Source of the DNA: Singulisphaera sp. GP187
Lineage (GTDB): Bacteria; Planctomycetota; Planctomycetia; Gemmatales; Gemmataceae
NCBI GenBank assembly: GCA_945861245.1
Contig: CAMAUE010000006.1
Coordinates: forward strand, 1 to 64,000
DNA length: 64,000 nt
Reading direction: 5' to 3'
The notes under the pieces were generated by a model, which was not told the DNA's origin, ran no database searches, and saw only the letters and a program-made list of their open reading frames with translations. Position numbers and translations under genes: made by a program. Below are positions 17,569-28,550 of this stretch, in pieces. The first letter of the stretch is position 1. Each line of letters starts with the position of its first letter.

Positions 17569-18387
17569 TCAATGTTCACAATAGTCGATAATGCGTGCAA
17601 GTTCCATGCGAAGTTCCTTGCGATGCACGATTCGGTCGACGAAACCGTGCTTGAGCAGAAACTCGCTGGTCTGGAATCCTTCGGGCAGTTCCAGGCGAAG
17701 GGTGTTCCAAATTGTGCGTTTGCCCGCGAAGCCGATCAGCGCGCCAGGCTCGGCAAAAGTGAAGTCGCCTTGCAGCGCGAAGCTCGCCGCGACGCCGCCC
17801 ATCGTGGGATTGGTGAGAATTGAGATGTAAAGCCCGCCGGCTTTATCATGGCGTGCGAGGGCGGACGAAATCTTCGCCATCTGCATGAGCGACAGGATGC
17901 CTTCCTGCATGCGTGCCCCGCCGCCGGACCCGCTGACGATGATGAGCGGGAGTTGCAACCGGGTGGCTTCCTCGGCCGCCCGCGTCAGCTTCTCGCCGAC
18001 GACTGAGCCCATGCTGCCGGCCATGAACGCGAAATCGGTGACTGCAAACACAACGGGACGCCCGCGGATGTAGCCGCGGCCGACGACGGCGGCGTCGAGC
18101 ATCTTCGTCTTGGCCTGCTCTGCTTTGAGGCGTTGCCCGTAGAGCACGCGGTCGTTGAATTGCAGCGGATCGCACGGCCTGATGTCGCTGAACCACTCCT
18201 CGAAACTCTCTTCGTCCAGGAGTTGCTTGATGCGCGATCGGGCCGGCATGTAAAAGTGATGGCTACATTCGGGGCAGACGCTGAAGCGAGCCTCGGCCTC
18301 CTTGCGGAAAACCGTGGCCTTGCACTGCGGACAGCGAATCCACAGGCCTTCGGGCACGCCCCGTTTGCTGGTTCCGGCTGTTGACAT
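17569..18387 (-). CDS. accD: Acetyl-CoA carboxylase carboxyltransferase subunit beta
   Basis: AccD forms, with AccA, the carboxyltransferase that moves the carboxyl group from biotin to acetyl-CoA in the first step of fatty acid synthesis. The 272-residue protein has the four-cysteine zinc ribbon (C19, C22, C38, C41) and the carboxyltransferase core with [25 protein letters not shown] and [10 protein letters not shown]. The oxyanion-forming glycine-rich loops are present. The stretch after GFAGKR (TIWNTLR) departs from the common PRVI-type sequence but is in a variable place. It lies downstream of pgk and gap on the same strand, with a family-A repeat in the gap. accA is not in the window. 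Confidence 0.95.
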   Translation of the reverse strand: MSTAGTSKRGVPEGLWIRCPQCKATVFRKEAEARFSVCPECSHHFYMPARSRIKQLLDEESFEEWFSDIRPCDPLQFNDRVLYGQRLKAEQAKTKMLDAAVVGRGYIRGRPVVFAVTDFAFMAGSMGSVVGEKLTRAAEEATRLQLPLIIVSGSGGGARMQEGILSLMQMAKISSALARHDKAGGLYISILTNPTMGGVAASFALQGDFTFAEPGALIGFAGKRTIWNTLRLELPEGFQTSEFLLKHGFVDRIVHRKELRMELARIIDYCEH

Positions 18388-18403
18388 TGAATGGGATCCT
18401 TCG

Positions 18404-18496
18404 TTTGTTTAGCCGCTCGCCTTTGGCGAGCGCGGGCGCAACCCAATTTCGTAAAACGTCACGTCCGCGCTCGCCAAAGGTGAGCGACTAAACAAA
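18404..18496. repeat. Palindromic repeat, family A, copy 2
   Basis: TTGTTTAGCCGCTCGCC and the imperfect inverse GGTGAGCGACTAAACAA enclose a 50-base centre. It occupies the gap between pgk and accD. Confidence 0.9.
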
Positions 18497-18498
18497 TC

Positions 18499-19749
18499 CT
18501 ACGCCTCCGACAGCGCCGCGATACCGGGAAGGGTCTTGCCTTCGAGCAATTCGAGCGACGCGCCGCCGCCGGTGGAGCAGTGGGTGACCTTGTCTTCGAC
18601 TTTCCACTTCGCCGCCGCCGTGGCCGTATCGCCGCCGCCGATGACCGTCACGGCGCCACGCGTTGTGGCGGCGACGACGGCGTCCATCACAGCGCGCGTG
18701 CCGACGGCGAACTTGTCCATCTCGAACACACCGACCGGCCCGTTCCAGATGATCGTCTGCGCTCGACCAATCACCTCCTGGAATTTTTTAATCGTTTCCG
18801 GCCCGCAATCAAGCCCCTGCCAGCCAGCCGGAACGCCTTGGGCCGCGGTTGCGACTTTTGTATTCGCATCTTTATCGAACTTGTCGGCTAATACAAAATC
18901 GATCGGCAGATGGATCGGCTTGTTCTTCGCTTTCGCTTTTGCCACGATCTGCGGCACGATCTCGGCCCCTTTCGGATCAAAGAGCGAATCGCCGATTTCC
19001 ATGCCGTTCAGAACTTTCAAAAAGGTGTACGCCATCCCCCCGCCGATGATGATCTCGTCGGCCTTGTCGAGCAGATTCTCGATGAGCTGAATTTTGTCGG
19101 CGACTTTGGCCCCGCCGAGAAGCGCGAGCAACGGCCGCTTGGGGTGGTCGAGCACCTTGGCGAAGGCGTCGAGTTCCTTCTGCATCAAGAACCCCGCCGC
19201 ACGAGTCGGCAACACGGCGCCGACCATCGAGCTATGCGGCCGATGCGCCGTGCCAAACGCGTCGTTGATGTAGATATCGCCAAGTTTCGAGAGCGACGCG
19301 CGAAAGGCGGCGACCTCGGCGTCGGAAGCTTTCTTGATCGTCTGCCCGGTCTTGGCGTCTTTGATCTTGCCTTCTTCTTCGACATGAAAGCGCAGATTTT
19401 CCAGGAGGATCACCTCGCCTGGTTTCAACGCGGCACATGTGGCTTCGACTTCGAGGCCGACGCAATCGGACAGGAATTTCACGGGCCGACCGAGCAGTTC
19501 CTGCAGCCTCTCCGCTATCGGTTTCAGGCTGTACTTCGCCTTGACCTCACCGTCGGGCCGACCGAGATGGCTCATCAGCACGATCCCCGCGCCGTGATCG
19601 AGCGCGTACTTAATCGTGGGAAGCGCAGCCACGATGCGCTGCGGATTCGTGATCGCGCCGGTTTGCTTGTCCTGCGGCACGTTGAAGTCCACGCGCATGA
19701 GCACACGTTTGCCTTTGAGGTCGAGTTTGTCGATGCTGAGTTTCGGCAT
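18499..19749 (-). CDS. pgk: Phosphoglycerate kinase
   Basis: This enzyme makes ATP and 3-phosphoglycerate from 1,3-bisphosphoglycerate. The 416-residue protein has the N-terminal signature [20 protein letters not shown] for substrate binding, [14 protein letters not shown], the nucleotide-binding loop near [15 protein letters not shown], and the closing [13 protein letters not shown] ... [14 protein letters not shown]. All expected motifs are there. An insert around [16 protein letters not shown] is typical of some lineages. It follows gap by 131 bases. A GAGACTCC leader stands directly before the ATG. Confidence 0.97.
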   Translation of the reverse strand: MPKLSIDKLDLKGKRVLMRVDFNVPQDKQTGAITNPQRIVAALPTIKYALDHGAGIVLMSHLGRPDGEVKAKYSLKPIAERLQELLGRPVKFLSDCVGLEVEATCAALKPGEVILLENLRFHVEEEGKIKDAKTGQTIKKASDAEVAAFRASLSKLGDIYINDAFGTAHRPHSSMVGAVLPTRAAGFLMQKELDAFAKVLDHPKRPLLALLGGAKVADKIQLIENLLDKADEIIIGGGMAYTFLKVLNGMEIGDSLFDPKGAEIVPQIVAKAKAKNKPIHLPIDFVLADKFDKDANTKVATAAQGVPAGWQGLDCGPETIKKFQEVIGRAQTIIWNGPVGVFEMDKFAVGTRAVMDAVVAATTRGAVTVIGGGDTATAAAKWKVEDKVTHCSTGGGASLELLEGKTLPGIAALSEA

Positions 19750-19793
19750 GGGAGTCTCGGATATGGTTGTATGATGAGGTCGAATTGAACTAT

Positions 19794-19876
19794 CAAGCCC
19801 AGGGGTGAGGTACTCCGAACCCCTGGGCTCGCTGACATCATCCTAGGGGTTCGGAGTACCTCACCCGCTGGGCTTG
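19794..19876. repeat. Palindromic repeat, family C (CCCAGGGGTGAGGTACTC), copy 1
   Basis: CAAGCCCAGGGGTGAGGTAC and its inverse GTACCTCACCC-GCTGGGCTTG enclose a second pair, CGAACCCCTGGG / CCTAGGGGTTCG. It lies between gap and pgk. Other copies are at 20966-21047, 23089-23173, 41667-41710 and 56572-56605. Confidence 0.92.
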
Positions 19877-19880
19877 GGAT

Positions 19881-21047
<1,167 letters not shown>

Positions 21048-21132
21048 CATTTCTATCCATTCATATCAAATAACTTATTACGTGCGTCTCTTCAAGTCGA
21101 GAGACATATCAATCTTCATCGAGAGTGTACCC

Positions 21133-22134
21133 ATGTCAAATATCGTTCGCGTTGCCGTCACTGGGGCGGCAGGGCAAGTCGCATATACTCTGCTGCCTCG
21201 TTTGGCATCAGGCGAAGTATTCGGACCCGATACGCAAGTGATCTTGCAACTGCTCGAAATCCCGCCGTCGATCAATCCCAAGCCGATGCAGATGCTCGAA
21301 GGCGTCGCGATGGAGTTGGAAGATTGTGGCTTCTCGACGCTGAAAGACATTATCGTCACCGATGACGAAAGCAAAGCCTTCGATGGCTGCAACTGGGCGC
21401 TGCTCGTTGGCGCTGCTCCGCGCGGACCGGGCATGGAACGCAAAGATCTGCTGCTCAAGAACGCCCAGATCTTTCAGAAGCAAGGCAAGGCCCTCGCCGC
21501 CAAGGCCGCCTCGGATGTGCGCATCCTGATCGTCGGCAATCCGTGCAACACGAACTGCCTGATCGCCTACAACAACGGCAAAAGCATTCCCGCCGAGCGT
21601 TGGACCGCGATGACCCGGCTCGACCACAACCGTGCCGTCGGCGCCCTCGCCAAGAAGGCCGGCGTGGACAACGGCGACATCACCTGCATGACGATCTGGG
21701 GCAACCACTCCAATACGCAGTACCCCGATTTCACCAACGCCAAGATCAAAGGCAAGCCGGCCACCGACGTCATCACCGATCGCGCCTGGCTCGAATCGGT
21801 TTATGTCAAAGCGTGCCAGGAGCGTGGCAAAGCCGTCATCGAAAAACGCGGCCTGTCGAGCGCTTTCTCCGCCGCCAATGGCGCGCTCGATCACGTCAAA
21901 AGCCTGCTCAAACCCACCGCCGCCAACAACTGGGTTAGCATGGCCACCGTCTCCAAAGGCGAATACGGCGTCCCTGCCGGGTTGGTCTTTGGCTACCCAT
22001 GCACAACGGATGGCAAAGGCAACTACGCCGTCGTCAATGGTCTCAAACTGGACGCGTTCGGTCAGGAGAAGTTCAATCTGACTCTCAAAGAGCTTGTAGA
22101 GGAACGCGATGCGGTCAAGGATTTGTTGGGGTAG
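21133..22134 (+). CDS. mdh: Malate dehydrogenase
   Basis: The enzyme interconverts malate and oxaloacetate with NAD(H). I choose the ATG at 21133, which opens directly into the nucleotide-binding fold [14 protein letters not shown]. The longer frame from 21082 adds 17 unlikely residues. The 333-residue protein has the substrate arginine loop [23 protein letters not shown], the MTRLDHNRA motif and the catalytic histidine in [11 protein letters not shown]. These are the marks of the cytosolic-type malate dehydrogenase group. It is divergent from gap. Confidence 0.96.
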   Translation: MSNIVRVAVTGAAGQVAYTLLPRLASGEVFGPDTQVILQLLEIPPSINPKPMQMLEGVAMELEDCGFSTLKDIIVTDDESKAFDGCNWALLVGAAPRGPGMERKDLLLKNAQIFQKQGKALAAKAASDVRILIVGNPCNTNCLIAYNNGKSIPAERWTAMTRLDHNRAVGALAKKAGVDNGDITCMTIWGNHSNTQYPDFTNAKIKGKPATDVITDRAWLESVYVKACQERGKAVIEKRGLSSAFSAANGALDHVKSLLKPTAANNWVSMATVSKGEYGVPAGLVFGYPCTTDGKGNYAVVNGLKLDAFGQEKFNLTLKELVEERDAVKDLLG

Positions 22135-22141
22135 TATTTCC

Positions 22142-22204
22142 CGTTTAGCCGCTCGCCTTTGGCGAGCGCGGACATTGCGCTCGCCAAAGGCGAGCGGCTA
22201 AACG
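22142..22204. repeat. Palindromic repeat, family A, copy 3
   Basis: CGTTTAGCCGCTCGCC and GGCGAGCGGCTAAACG are perfect inverses around a short centre. It starts eight bases after the mdh stop. Confidence 0.92.
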
Positions 22205-22252
22205 ATTCGCGATGAATTCGATGAAGCCAGCTAATTTCCTTTCCTAACCTAC

Positions 22253-22282
22253 TTGCATCTGGACGAATACTCCTGATAAAAT
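22253..22282 (+). promoter_or_regulatory. Probable sigma-70-type promoter of the HNH gene
   Basis: TTGCAT (22253-22258) and TAAAAT (22277-22282) are 18 bases apart, and TGA before the -10 box makes it an extended -10. The transcript would have a leader of about 100 bases. Confidence 0.45.
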
Positions 22283-22298
22283 GACAATGACTCGAACC

Positions 22299-22316
22299 CG
22301 CGCCACTCCTGGCGCG
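22299..22316 (+). promoter_or_regulatory. Hairpin in the leader of the HNH gene
   Basis: CGCGCCA and TGGCGCG form a perfect 7-bp stem with a CTCC loop, followed by TCCCTTTTG. It lies between the likely promoter and the HNH start. It could act as a weak terminator or attenuator. Only the structure is seen. Confidence 0.4.
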
Positions 22317-22390
22317 TCCCTTTTGCAGGCAAGCCGTGTCGCCGAGGTTTCGGCTATGCGTGATTCGTTCTCATCGTCCAAGGGGGTCTT

Positions 22391-23026
22391 ATGTCAAACC
22401 GCCACGCTTCTGCGCTGGACGCCAGCGTACTTGTTTTGAACAAGTTGTTCATGGCCGTCCATGTCATCTCCGTCCGCCGCGCGTTTGTTCTTCTGTGCAA
22501 AGAATTAGCCGAAGTCGTCAGTCTTGAGGACGGCCAATTCGCGACCTACGACTTCGACACCTGGCGTGAAGTCAGCGAGTTCCGTGCGAAGCTCTATCGC
22601 GAAGAGGACGACGACTGGGTGCGCACCTCGAATTCCGAGATTCAGGTGCCGCGCGTCCTTCGGTTGACGAGCTATGAGAAAGTGCCACGGCACACGGTGA
22701 AGTTCAACCGGCGAAATATCTTCGCACGGGACAATAACCAGTGCCAATACTGTGGCAAGCGGTTTTCGACCAGCGACTTGAGCCTCGATCACATCCTGCC
22801 GCGCAGCCAAGGCGGCGGCAGCTCGTGGGAAAACCTCGTTTGCGCTTGCATCGACTGCAACGTGCGCAAGGGTGGCCGTACGCCCAAGCAGGCGCATATG
22901 GGCTTGATCCGCAAGCCCGAGAAGCCGAAGCGCAGCCCGATGCTGAGCTTGAAACTGAGCAGTAAGAAGTACCAGTCGTGGAAAACCTTCCTCGACAACG
23001 CTTACTGGTCGGTGGAACTCAAGTAA
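22391..23026 (+). CDS. HNH endonuclease-family protein
   Basis: The 211-residue protein has an N-terminal region (about 1-95) with LVLNKLFMAVHVISVRRAFVLL, then the HNH domain. There the zinc pair CQYCGK, the LDHILPRSQGG active-site strand, ENLVCACIDCNVRKG and the second cysteine pair are all present. Catalytic H, N and H candidates are in place. A basic C-terminus follows. Proteins of this exact layout, one copy per genome, occur in planctomycetes and other phyla as housekeeping-like genes outside restriction loci. The target is unknown. A strong terminator follows. Confidence 0.9.
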   Translation: MSNRHASALDASVLVLNKLFMAVHVISVRRAFVLLCKELAEVVSLEDGQFATYDFDTWREVSEFRAKLYREEDDDWVRTSNSEIQVPRVLRLTSYEKVPRHTVKFNRRNIFARDNNQCQYCGKRFSTSDLSLDHILPRSQGGGSSWENLVCACIDCNVRKGGRTPKQAHMGLIRKPEKPKRSPMLSLKLSSKKYQSWKTFLDNAYWSVELK

Positions 23027-23048
23027 TAGGCAACCGAATCGCAACCGA

Positions 23049-23081
23049 GCCGCGGGGGACATCCTCCGCGGCATTTTTTTT
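23049..23081 (+). terminator. Rho-independent terminator of the HNH gene
   Basis: GCCGCGGGGGA and TCCTCCGCGGC pair into a GC-rich stem around a short CA loop, followed directly by A and eight or nine T. It lies 23 bases after the HNH stop. Confidence 0.9.
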
Positions 23082-23088
23082 ATGACAT

Positions 23089-23173
23089 GCAAGCCCAAGG
23101 GTGAGGTACTCCGAACCCTTGGGACGATTCGGGATCATCCCAGCGGTTCGGAGTACCTCACCACTGGGCTTGC
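23089..23173. repeat. Palindromic repeat, family C, copy 3
   Basis: GCAAGCCCAAGGGTGAGGTA and TACCTCACCACTGGGCTTGC are inverted, with the inner CGAACCCTTGGG pair. It follows the HNH terminator. Confidence 0.92.
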
Positions 23174-23200
23174 GTCAAACGGAGATAGCGCGATAAGCGC

Positions 23201-23234
23201 AATGTCCGCGCTCGCCAAAGGCGAGCGGCTAAAC
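23201..23234. repeat. Single arm of family A, copy 4
   Basis: Only the right arm GCGCTCGCCAAAGGCGAGCG followed by GCTAAAC is present. It stands 28 bases after a family-C element, so this gap holds two repeat families in series. Confidence 0.85.
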
Positions 23235-23286
23235 TATGACAGTATCTACATAACACACCCCACGCGCTCAGTCGGAGTCCTCCCCC

Positions 23287-26200
23287 ATGATCCGCATTGT
23301 GGCAATTCTCATCCTCGCCTCGTTCGTCTGCGTTTCCCGCGCGAACGCTCAGGAAACCGCAAAACCGATCCGGCTCATTGCCGAAGCGGAGGACTTCACC
23401 GTCGACAAAGGCGAATGGAAGGTCGTGCCGTATAAGGAGAACTATTACGCGTCGACATTCGCGATCACGTTCCTGTCGCGCATGGCATGCCTGGGCGCGC
23501 CTGAGCAAACCAAGGGCGACGCCATCGCGACGCAGAAGATCGACGTTCCGAGCGCCGGCGAATTCCACGTGCTGGCGCGTTACGAACAGCCGATCGATTT
23601 CTCCGTCGAGTTCACGCTGGAGATCGAACAAGCAGGTAAAATATCTTATAAGAAATTATTCGGCAAGCTCGAAGACCTGAAGATCTGGGCGCTCAACGGC
23701 AACAAGCGAGTGGCGATGGAGCGCTACTGGTGGGGCGGGACCGACAACATCGTGTGGCAGCAAGGCGAACCGGTCAAGCTCGCCAAAGGCCCCGCGATAC
23801 TGCGTCTCATCGCCGGCCCGCAGCTGGAAGGCCCCAAATCACGCGTCGCCGCCGCCCGGCGAAATATCGACGTGATCTGCTTGACCAACGATCTCGACGG
23901 CATGACGGCCCAGAAGAAGACGCGCTATCTCGAATACGACGGCTGGCTGGTGCAGGACGGCGACCTCTTCGTGCGCGTCACCAATCCGAAGGATGCGGTT
24001 GCGCCGTGCATCCCCGTGATCGAGCCCTTGAACGGCGGGCAGCATTCGCCGTACTACATCCACATCCGCGATTGGCCCACAATTCGCGTCGTCAAGAGCG
24101 GCATGCTCGTCGATGCGACGACGTATCACCTCACCGGCCCGCGTTCGCTGGCGGTGGCGCCGTCGGCCCTCGCCAAGCCGATCGACGCGAACAAATTCGT
24201 CGTGCCCAATCCAAAGAATCCGAAGGCCAAGCCGACGCTGACGATCCCGGACGAGGAGTATCTTCAACCCGGCGACACCTCCGCGTGGGTTCCCGTCGGG
24301 CAGGCCCTCGACTCGCTCAACGACAGCACCTGGCATGCGAAGGCCGTGTACAAGGGCAAAGCGAGTTCGGTGTACTTGCAGCTCGAGTTCGGCATCCCCG
24401 ACGGCAAAGGCGCCGTCAAGAGCGTCCGTACCGTTACCGTCAAAGACGAGACCTTCGAGATGCCCGGCAACGTCCGCGCGAACCCCGTCATCCGCACGCA
24501 GGTCGAGGCCGTCAAATGGCTGCGCGTAGAAGTCGAAAAGTTCCCGAAGGTCGGCAGCGTGCCGAAGCGTCTACCAATCTACGGCATCGGCGCCTTCTCC
24601 GGCGCGATGTCGAACCCCGGACCGCTCGGCGAGGAAGCGACCAAACTAACGCTCGCGCTCGGCAGCAACACGCTGACCGGCGAATCGGCCTGGGCCAAAC
24701 AACTCGGCGTGCCCGAACGCAAGACCCGGCTCGTCGCCCATTGGCCTGTCGGATCGGAGAAGACGCACTGGGCCAACGCTTTGAAGGCTGGGAATGCCAA
24801 GACGATCAAGGTCATCAGCTTCGGCGACGAGATCCACATCTCGCCGTTGACGCCGCCCAAAGGCAAAGAGGACGAGTTCAATGCCAAGTTCGTCGCCTGG
24901 TTAAAATCGCGCAACGTGCCCGGCGCGGACGCTGCCAAGTTCACGCGCAAGGACGACGACCGCTGGTACTACTACTCGTCGCTCTACTCGACGAACGCGG
25001 GTATCGAGCAGTACGCCGCCGCCACGAAATGGCTCGAGGAGAACGCCGGCAAGGACATCCTCACCGGCGCCAACTATTCGCCACACGCCAACTTCATGGT
25101 CACGGAGATGCAGTGGGTGCGCCCGTTCAAGATGCGTGGCATGAACATGCCATGGAGCGAGGATTACGTTTGGCAGATTCCCGAATTCAGCGTACAAGTC
25201 TCCGGCTACCTGACCTCCGGCTTCCGCTGCGGGGCGAAGTACCACAGCATGCCGATCATGATGTACGTCATGCCGCACAGCCCGGGCAACACGCCGCGGA
25301 GCTTTCGGCTATCGTACTACACCTGCATCGCCCACGGCGCGACGCTCATCAACTACTTCTGCGCATCGCCGCTCGCGGTGGGCGGAACGGAGAACTACGT
25401 CGCCACGCACGATCTCGGCATGTGGCAGGCGGTGCACAAGGCGACACACGAAGCCGGCGTGTTTGAGGATTACGTCGTCGATGGCAAGGTCCGCCCCGCC
25501 AAGGTCGGCCTGCTGCTTTCCAGCGTCGATGAGATCATGACCGGCGATTCCAATTCCAAAGGCGGCATCCACAATCACGAACGCAAAGCGATCTATTACG
25601 CCCTCCGCCATGCCCAAATCCCCGTCGATTTCGTCACCGAGGACGATGTCATCGAAAACCTGTGTAAGGACCACAAGGTCATCTACGTCACGCAGCAATA
25701 TCTCCATTCCAACGCGGTGAAGGCCTTGAAGAAATGGGTCGATGCCGGCGGCACGCTCGTCGCGCTCTGCGGCGGCGGATTTACCGACGAGTTCGGCCAA
25801 GCCAACCCCGACGTCAACGCCCTCTTCGGCGTCAAGTCGCAATCGCTGTACAAGGACCCGAAGCTGACGATGGTGCTCGCCAAACAAGACCTGCCGATGT
25901 ACAAACCGCTCGATACCGTCGAGCACTTCACGAACAAAATCCCCGTGCTCGTGTGGAAGCAATCGCTCACCGCAGGCGATGGCAAAGTCGTCGGCACGTA
26001 TGCCAACGGTTCGTCGGCCGTCGTCGAGAAGGCCCACGGCAAAGGCAAAGCGGTGCTCTTCGGCTTTTTCCCAGGCATGGCGTATGAACGCAGCGGCTTG
26101 CCGATCCTCCCCGCCGATCGCGGCGGCACCGACGCCGGCTTCAACCACTTTCTGCCGACGGCGATGGACAAAGGCCTGCGAGCCTCAATCACCGATGCCA

Positions 26201-26469
26201 TGCTGCCCAAGGGCTACGTCCGTTCGGTCGAATGCAGCGAACCGCTCGTCGAGACGACTTGCATCGACTCGAAGGGCAAACTCGCCGTGCCGCTCATCAA
26301 CTACACCGGCAAGTCGATCGATTCGCTGACCGTCCGCATCTACGGATTGACGGATGCCAAGCGCATCCGCAGTGTCGAGCGTGGCAACTTGAAAGCGGTC
26401 GTGCAAGATGGCGCAACTGTGGTGACGCTGCGATTGGATGTTGCGGATATGCTGCTGATTGATCGGTAG
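23287..26469 (+). CDS. Large secreted protein resembling a family-42-like glycoside hydrolase
   Basis: The 1060-residue protein has a signal peptide (about 1-21, ending ANA). A beta-rich N-terminus (to about 190) looks like a carbohydrate-binding module. A beta-rich middle follows. A possible barrel region (about 500-730) contains ISFGDEIHISP and WYYYSSLYSTNAGIEQ. A Rossmann-like region (about 735-850) with VGLLLSSVDEIM and ALKKWVDAGGTLVALCGGG resembles the trimerisation (glutamine-amidotransferase-like) domain of GH42 beta-galactosidases. A beta domain closes the protein. This order suggests a polysaccharide or glycan hydrolase acting outside the cytoplasm. The acid/base pair is not proven: the Asp-Glu in FGDEIH is a candidate. 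I cannot assign a family with certainty. Confidence 0.7.
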   Translation: MIRIVAILILASFVCVSRANAQETAKPIRLIAEAEDFTVDKGEWKVVPYKENYYASTFAITFLSRMACLGAPEQTKGDAIATQKIDVPSAGEFHVLARYEQPIDFSVEFTLEIEQAGKISYKKLFGKLEDLKIWALNGNKRVAMERYWWGGTDNIVWQQGEPVKLAKGPAILRLIAGPQLEGPKSRVAAARRNIDVICLTNDLDGMTAQKKTRYLEYDGWLVQDGDLFVRVTNPKDAVAPCIPVIEPLNGGQHSPYYIHIRDWPTIRVVKSGMLVDATTYHLTGPRSLAVAPSALAKPIDANKFVVPNPKNPKAKPTLTIPDEEYLQPGDTSAWVPVGQALDSLNDSTWHAKAVYKGKASSVYLQLEFGIPDGKGAVKSVRTVTVKDETFEMPGNVRANPVIRTQVEAVKWLRVEVEKFPKVGSVPKRLPIYGIGAFSGAMSNPGPLGEEATKLTLALGSNTLTGESAWAKQLGVPERKTRLVAHWPVGSEKTHWANALKAGNAKTIKVISFGDEIHISPLTPPKGKEDEFNAKFVAWLKSRNVPGADAAKFTRKDDDRWYYYSSLYSTNAGIEQYAAATKWLEENAGKDILTGANYSPHANFMVTEMQWVRPFKMRGMNMPWSEDYVWQIPEFSVQVSGYLTSGFRCGAKYHSMPIMMYVMPHSPGNTPRSFRLSYYTCIAHGATLINYFCASPLAVGGTENYVATHDLGMWQAVHKATHEAGVFEDYVVDGKVRPAKVGLLLSSVDEIMTGDSNSKGGIHNHERKAIYYALRHAQIPVDFVTEDDVIENLCKDHKVIYVTQQYLHSNAVKALKKWVDAGGTLVALCGGGFTDEFGQANPDVNALFGVKSQSLYKDPKLTMVLAKQDLPMYKPLDTVEHFTNKIPVLVWKQSLTAGDGKVVGTYANGSSAVVEKAHGKGKAVLFGFFPGMAYERSGLPILPADRGGTDAGFNHFLPTAMDKGLRASITDAMLPKGYVRSVECSEPLVETTCIDSKGKLAVPLINYTGKSIDSLTVRIYGLTDAKRIRSVERGNLKAVVQDGATVVTLRLDVADMLLIDR

Positions 26470-26479
26470 CGTGCACGCA

Positions 26480-26541
26480 TTTTCCGCTTGCGGCTTAGCG
26501 CTCACGGCAGCCCGCGCGAGCGCTAAGCCGCAAGCGGAAAA
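26480..26541. repeat. Palindromic repeat, family B, copy 3
   Basis: TTTTCCGCTTGCGGCTTAGC and GCTAAGCCGCAAGCGGAAAA are perfect inverses. It lies between the convergent ends of the large secreted protein gene and the ABC permease gene. Confidence 0.93.
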
Positions 26542-26548
26542 CCCGAAT

Positions 26549-28378
26549 TCATTCCCCAACCGCGCTCGACCTGCCGACGGCGACATCGAATTCGCTCATC
26601 AGCGGAATCGCCATGGCGAGGATCGTGAAGCTGAACGCGCCGGCGGTGACGATAAACGGGATCAGCGGGTCGGCCGATTCGATCGAACCGGGCTTGCCGA
26701 TCAACACGTTGGTGATGCTGTAGAACGCCAAGACCGGCAACATCGCACTGGCGAGATTGAGCGCCGACGACGGGCGCTCCGCACTGAGCACCCACCACAA
26801 CCCGCCGATACCCGCCACAATGAAGCCGGCGAAGCTAAGCCATTGGTACTCGAATCGGCCCGTGATGCGGATGAGGTAGATGCAGACCATCGTGCCGATC
26901 GTCAGGAAAAAGACCGTACCCAGGGCGTTGATCGCGGCCTGGCGACTGTTGTCGGCACGCAGCGCGACGTGAATGCCAAGCATAATCGTGAACGCCATCA
27001 CGACGAGCATGCCGATACCAAGGGCAAGAGCGCCTTCGATGTTTTTCTGTACGAGCAGACTATCCTGACCGCGTGGCGGCGTGCCCAGCTGACCGCGCAT
27101 GGCGTAGATCACAACCAGGATCAACGGCGGGACGATGAATTCCTTGGTGTTGTAAACGATGCCGAAAACCTTGCCCAGGATAAATTCCTTGGGTGACAGA
27201 TCGGTGATGAGCAACAAGTCGAGCGAATTGAGATCGCGTTCCGATGTGATCGATGTCACCGATTGAGCGCTGATCAGCAGCAAGCTGAGGATCGTCACCG
27301 GAACGATGCCCCAGGCGGCGGCGAACTCCGCGCGCTCCATCAAAAACAGTGAATAATAGCCGATCAACCCAACGACCACGAAATAGGCAAGCTTTACCAC
27401 CAGCGGACGATTCCCGTAAGCACGCGTGGCAATCTCGCGCCACAAGATCGGATTCGCCCAGACCGGCCTGGCCTGGCCTGGCGCGGCATGGATACGATCG
27501 GGGTCCGCGTCCGTGCCCGCCGCCTTTGCTGCGCCGACCAACTCGCGCTGCATGATCGGTTCGCCGCTCGGATTCCAAACGCGCAGCTTGTACATCCCGA
27601 TCAGATTGAGCAACGCCGAGATGCCAAGCATCGCCAGCGCGAACTGGCGTGGCGTCGTCAGGCCCGCCGCATCTTCGGGCCGATTGATCGCTTCCGCCAA
27701 GGCGAGGAACGGCTCCAGCGCTCGCCTGGCCTGGGCGATCGCGTCGGCGTCGAGGCCTGACTCGCCCAACCCGATCATGTTGACGAAATAGGGCGTGACA
27801 GCCAACGCATTGACCAGGCACAGGTACAAGACGAGAAACAGCACCGTCATCGCCAGGGCCTGAAACGTCTTTTCTCGCCAAAGCGCGATCAATCCGCCGA
27901 GGGAACCGGCCGCGAACGATGTCGTTGTCAACACGAGCATCACATCGACGATCTGCCAGGGATCGATACCGCCCAGCAGCGCCAACAGCGCGAAGACCGG
28001 AACCGAACCGAGCAGAAGCAGAATGATCTGGAACAGGCTCCCGCACAATTTGCCCACGACAATCTCGTCGTTGCGCAATTCCGTCAACAGAAGCAACAGA
28101 AAGGTGCGGCGATCCTTTTCCAGCGAGATGGTGCTCGCTGCGGACAGGGCAGAGAAGAACATCAGAAGCGTGAGCTGGACATAGGCGAGGATTTGAAACG
28201 AGAGCAGGCCGAATCGCGCGAGATCGCCCAGCGTGGGGACATGTTCCCAGCCGACGGTCGTCTGCCAAGTTGTGAAGAGAAGCACCCACAGCGTGCCCAG
28301 GTAGAAAGCGCGCGTGAGATAGTGCCGAGACCGTCGCGGCAGAATCAGCCATTCGCGAATAAAGATCGGTCCCAGCAT
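26549..28378 (-). CDS. ABC-2-type transporter permease, two-halved
   Basis: The 609-residue integral membrane protein has two similar halves. Each begins with a cytoplasmic element (IFIREWLILPRRSRHYLTRAFYL near the N-terminus, and ANPILWREIATRAYGNRP near residue 310), followed by about six hydrophobic segments. Both halves carry the ABC-2-like stretch in which an ISLEKDRRTFLLLLLTELRNDEIVVGK-type helix precedes the membrane (compare ITSERDLNSLDLLLITDLSPKEFILGK). No ATP-binding subunit is adjacent. The only ABC ATPase in the window is 27 kb away (55129-56073). The substrate is unknown. Confidence 0.85.
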   Translation of the reverse strand: MLGPIFIREWLILPRRSRHYLTRAFYLGTLWVLLFTTWQTTVGWEHVPTLGDLARFGLLSFQILAYVQLTLLMFFSALSAASTISLEKDRRTFLLLLLTELRNDEIVVGKLCGSLFQIILLLLGSVPVFALLALLGGIDPWQIVDVMLVLTTTSFAAGSLGGLIALWREKTFQALAMTVLFLVLYLCLVNALAVTPYFVNMIGLGESGLDADAIAQARRALEPFLALAEAINRPEDAAGLTTPRQFALAMLGISALLNLIGMYKLRVWNPSGEPIMQRELVGAAKAAGTDADPDRIHAAPGQARPVWANPILWREIATRAYGNRPLVVKLAYFVVVGLIGYYSLFLMERAEFAAAWGIVPVTILSLLLISAQSVTSITSERDLNSLDLLLITDLSPKEFILGKVFGIVYNTKEFIVPPLILVVIYAMRGQLGTPPRGQDSLLVQKNIEGALALGIGMLVVMAFTIMLGIHVALRADNSRQAAINALGTVFFLTIGTMVCIYLIRITGRFEYQWLSFAGFIVAGIGGLWWVLSAERPSSALNLASAMLPVLAFYSITNVLIGKPGSIESADPLIPFIVTAGAFSFTILAMAIPLMSEFDVAVGRSSAVGE

Positions 28379-28493
28379 GATGCGTTCGCTGCCCTCATCG
28401 GATCAGTCCGTGGGTTTACTACGCGGCGAGGTGTCGAATAGTTTGCAATCGTATTGTTTTAGAACGGGAGGGGAGATGGACAATGGTTCGCGC

Positions 28494-28501
28494 TGTATAA
28501 T
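28494..28501 (+). promoter_or_regulatory. Possible -10 promoter box
   Basis: TGTATAAT contains a perfect TATAAT, 49 bases before the start of the DUF1549/DUF1553 gene. No matching -35 hexamer stands at the usual distance. Confidence 0.4.
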
Positions 28502-28550
28502 AACCACCATCCTACCCCCGCCGTCCGCACGCAAATTGGGAGACTCTTTG

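Noticed and set aside
23730-25466. 578-codon open frame on the plus strand in another frame
   Set aside because: It lies inside the 1060-residue gene and has the arginine-rich composition of a shifted frame. No motif supports it.
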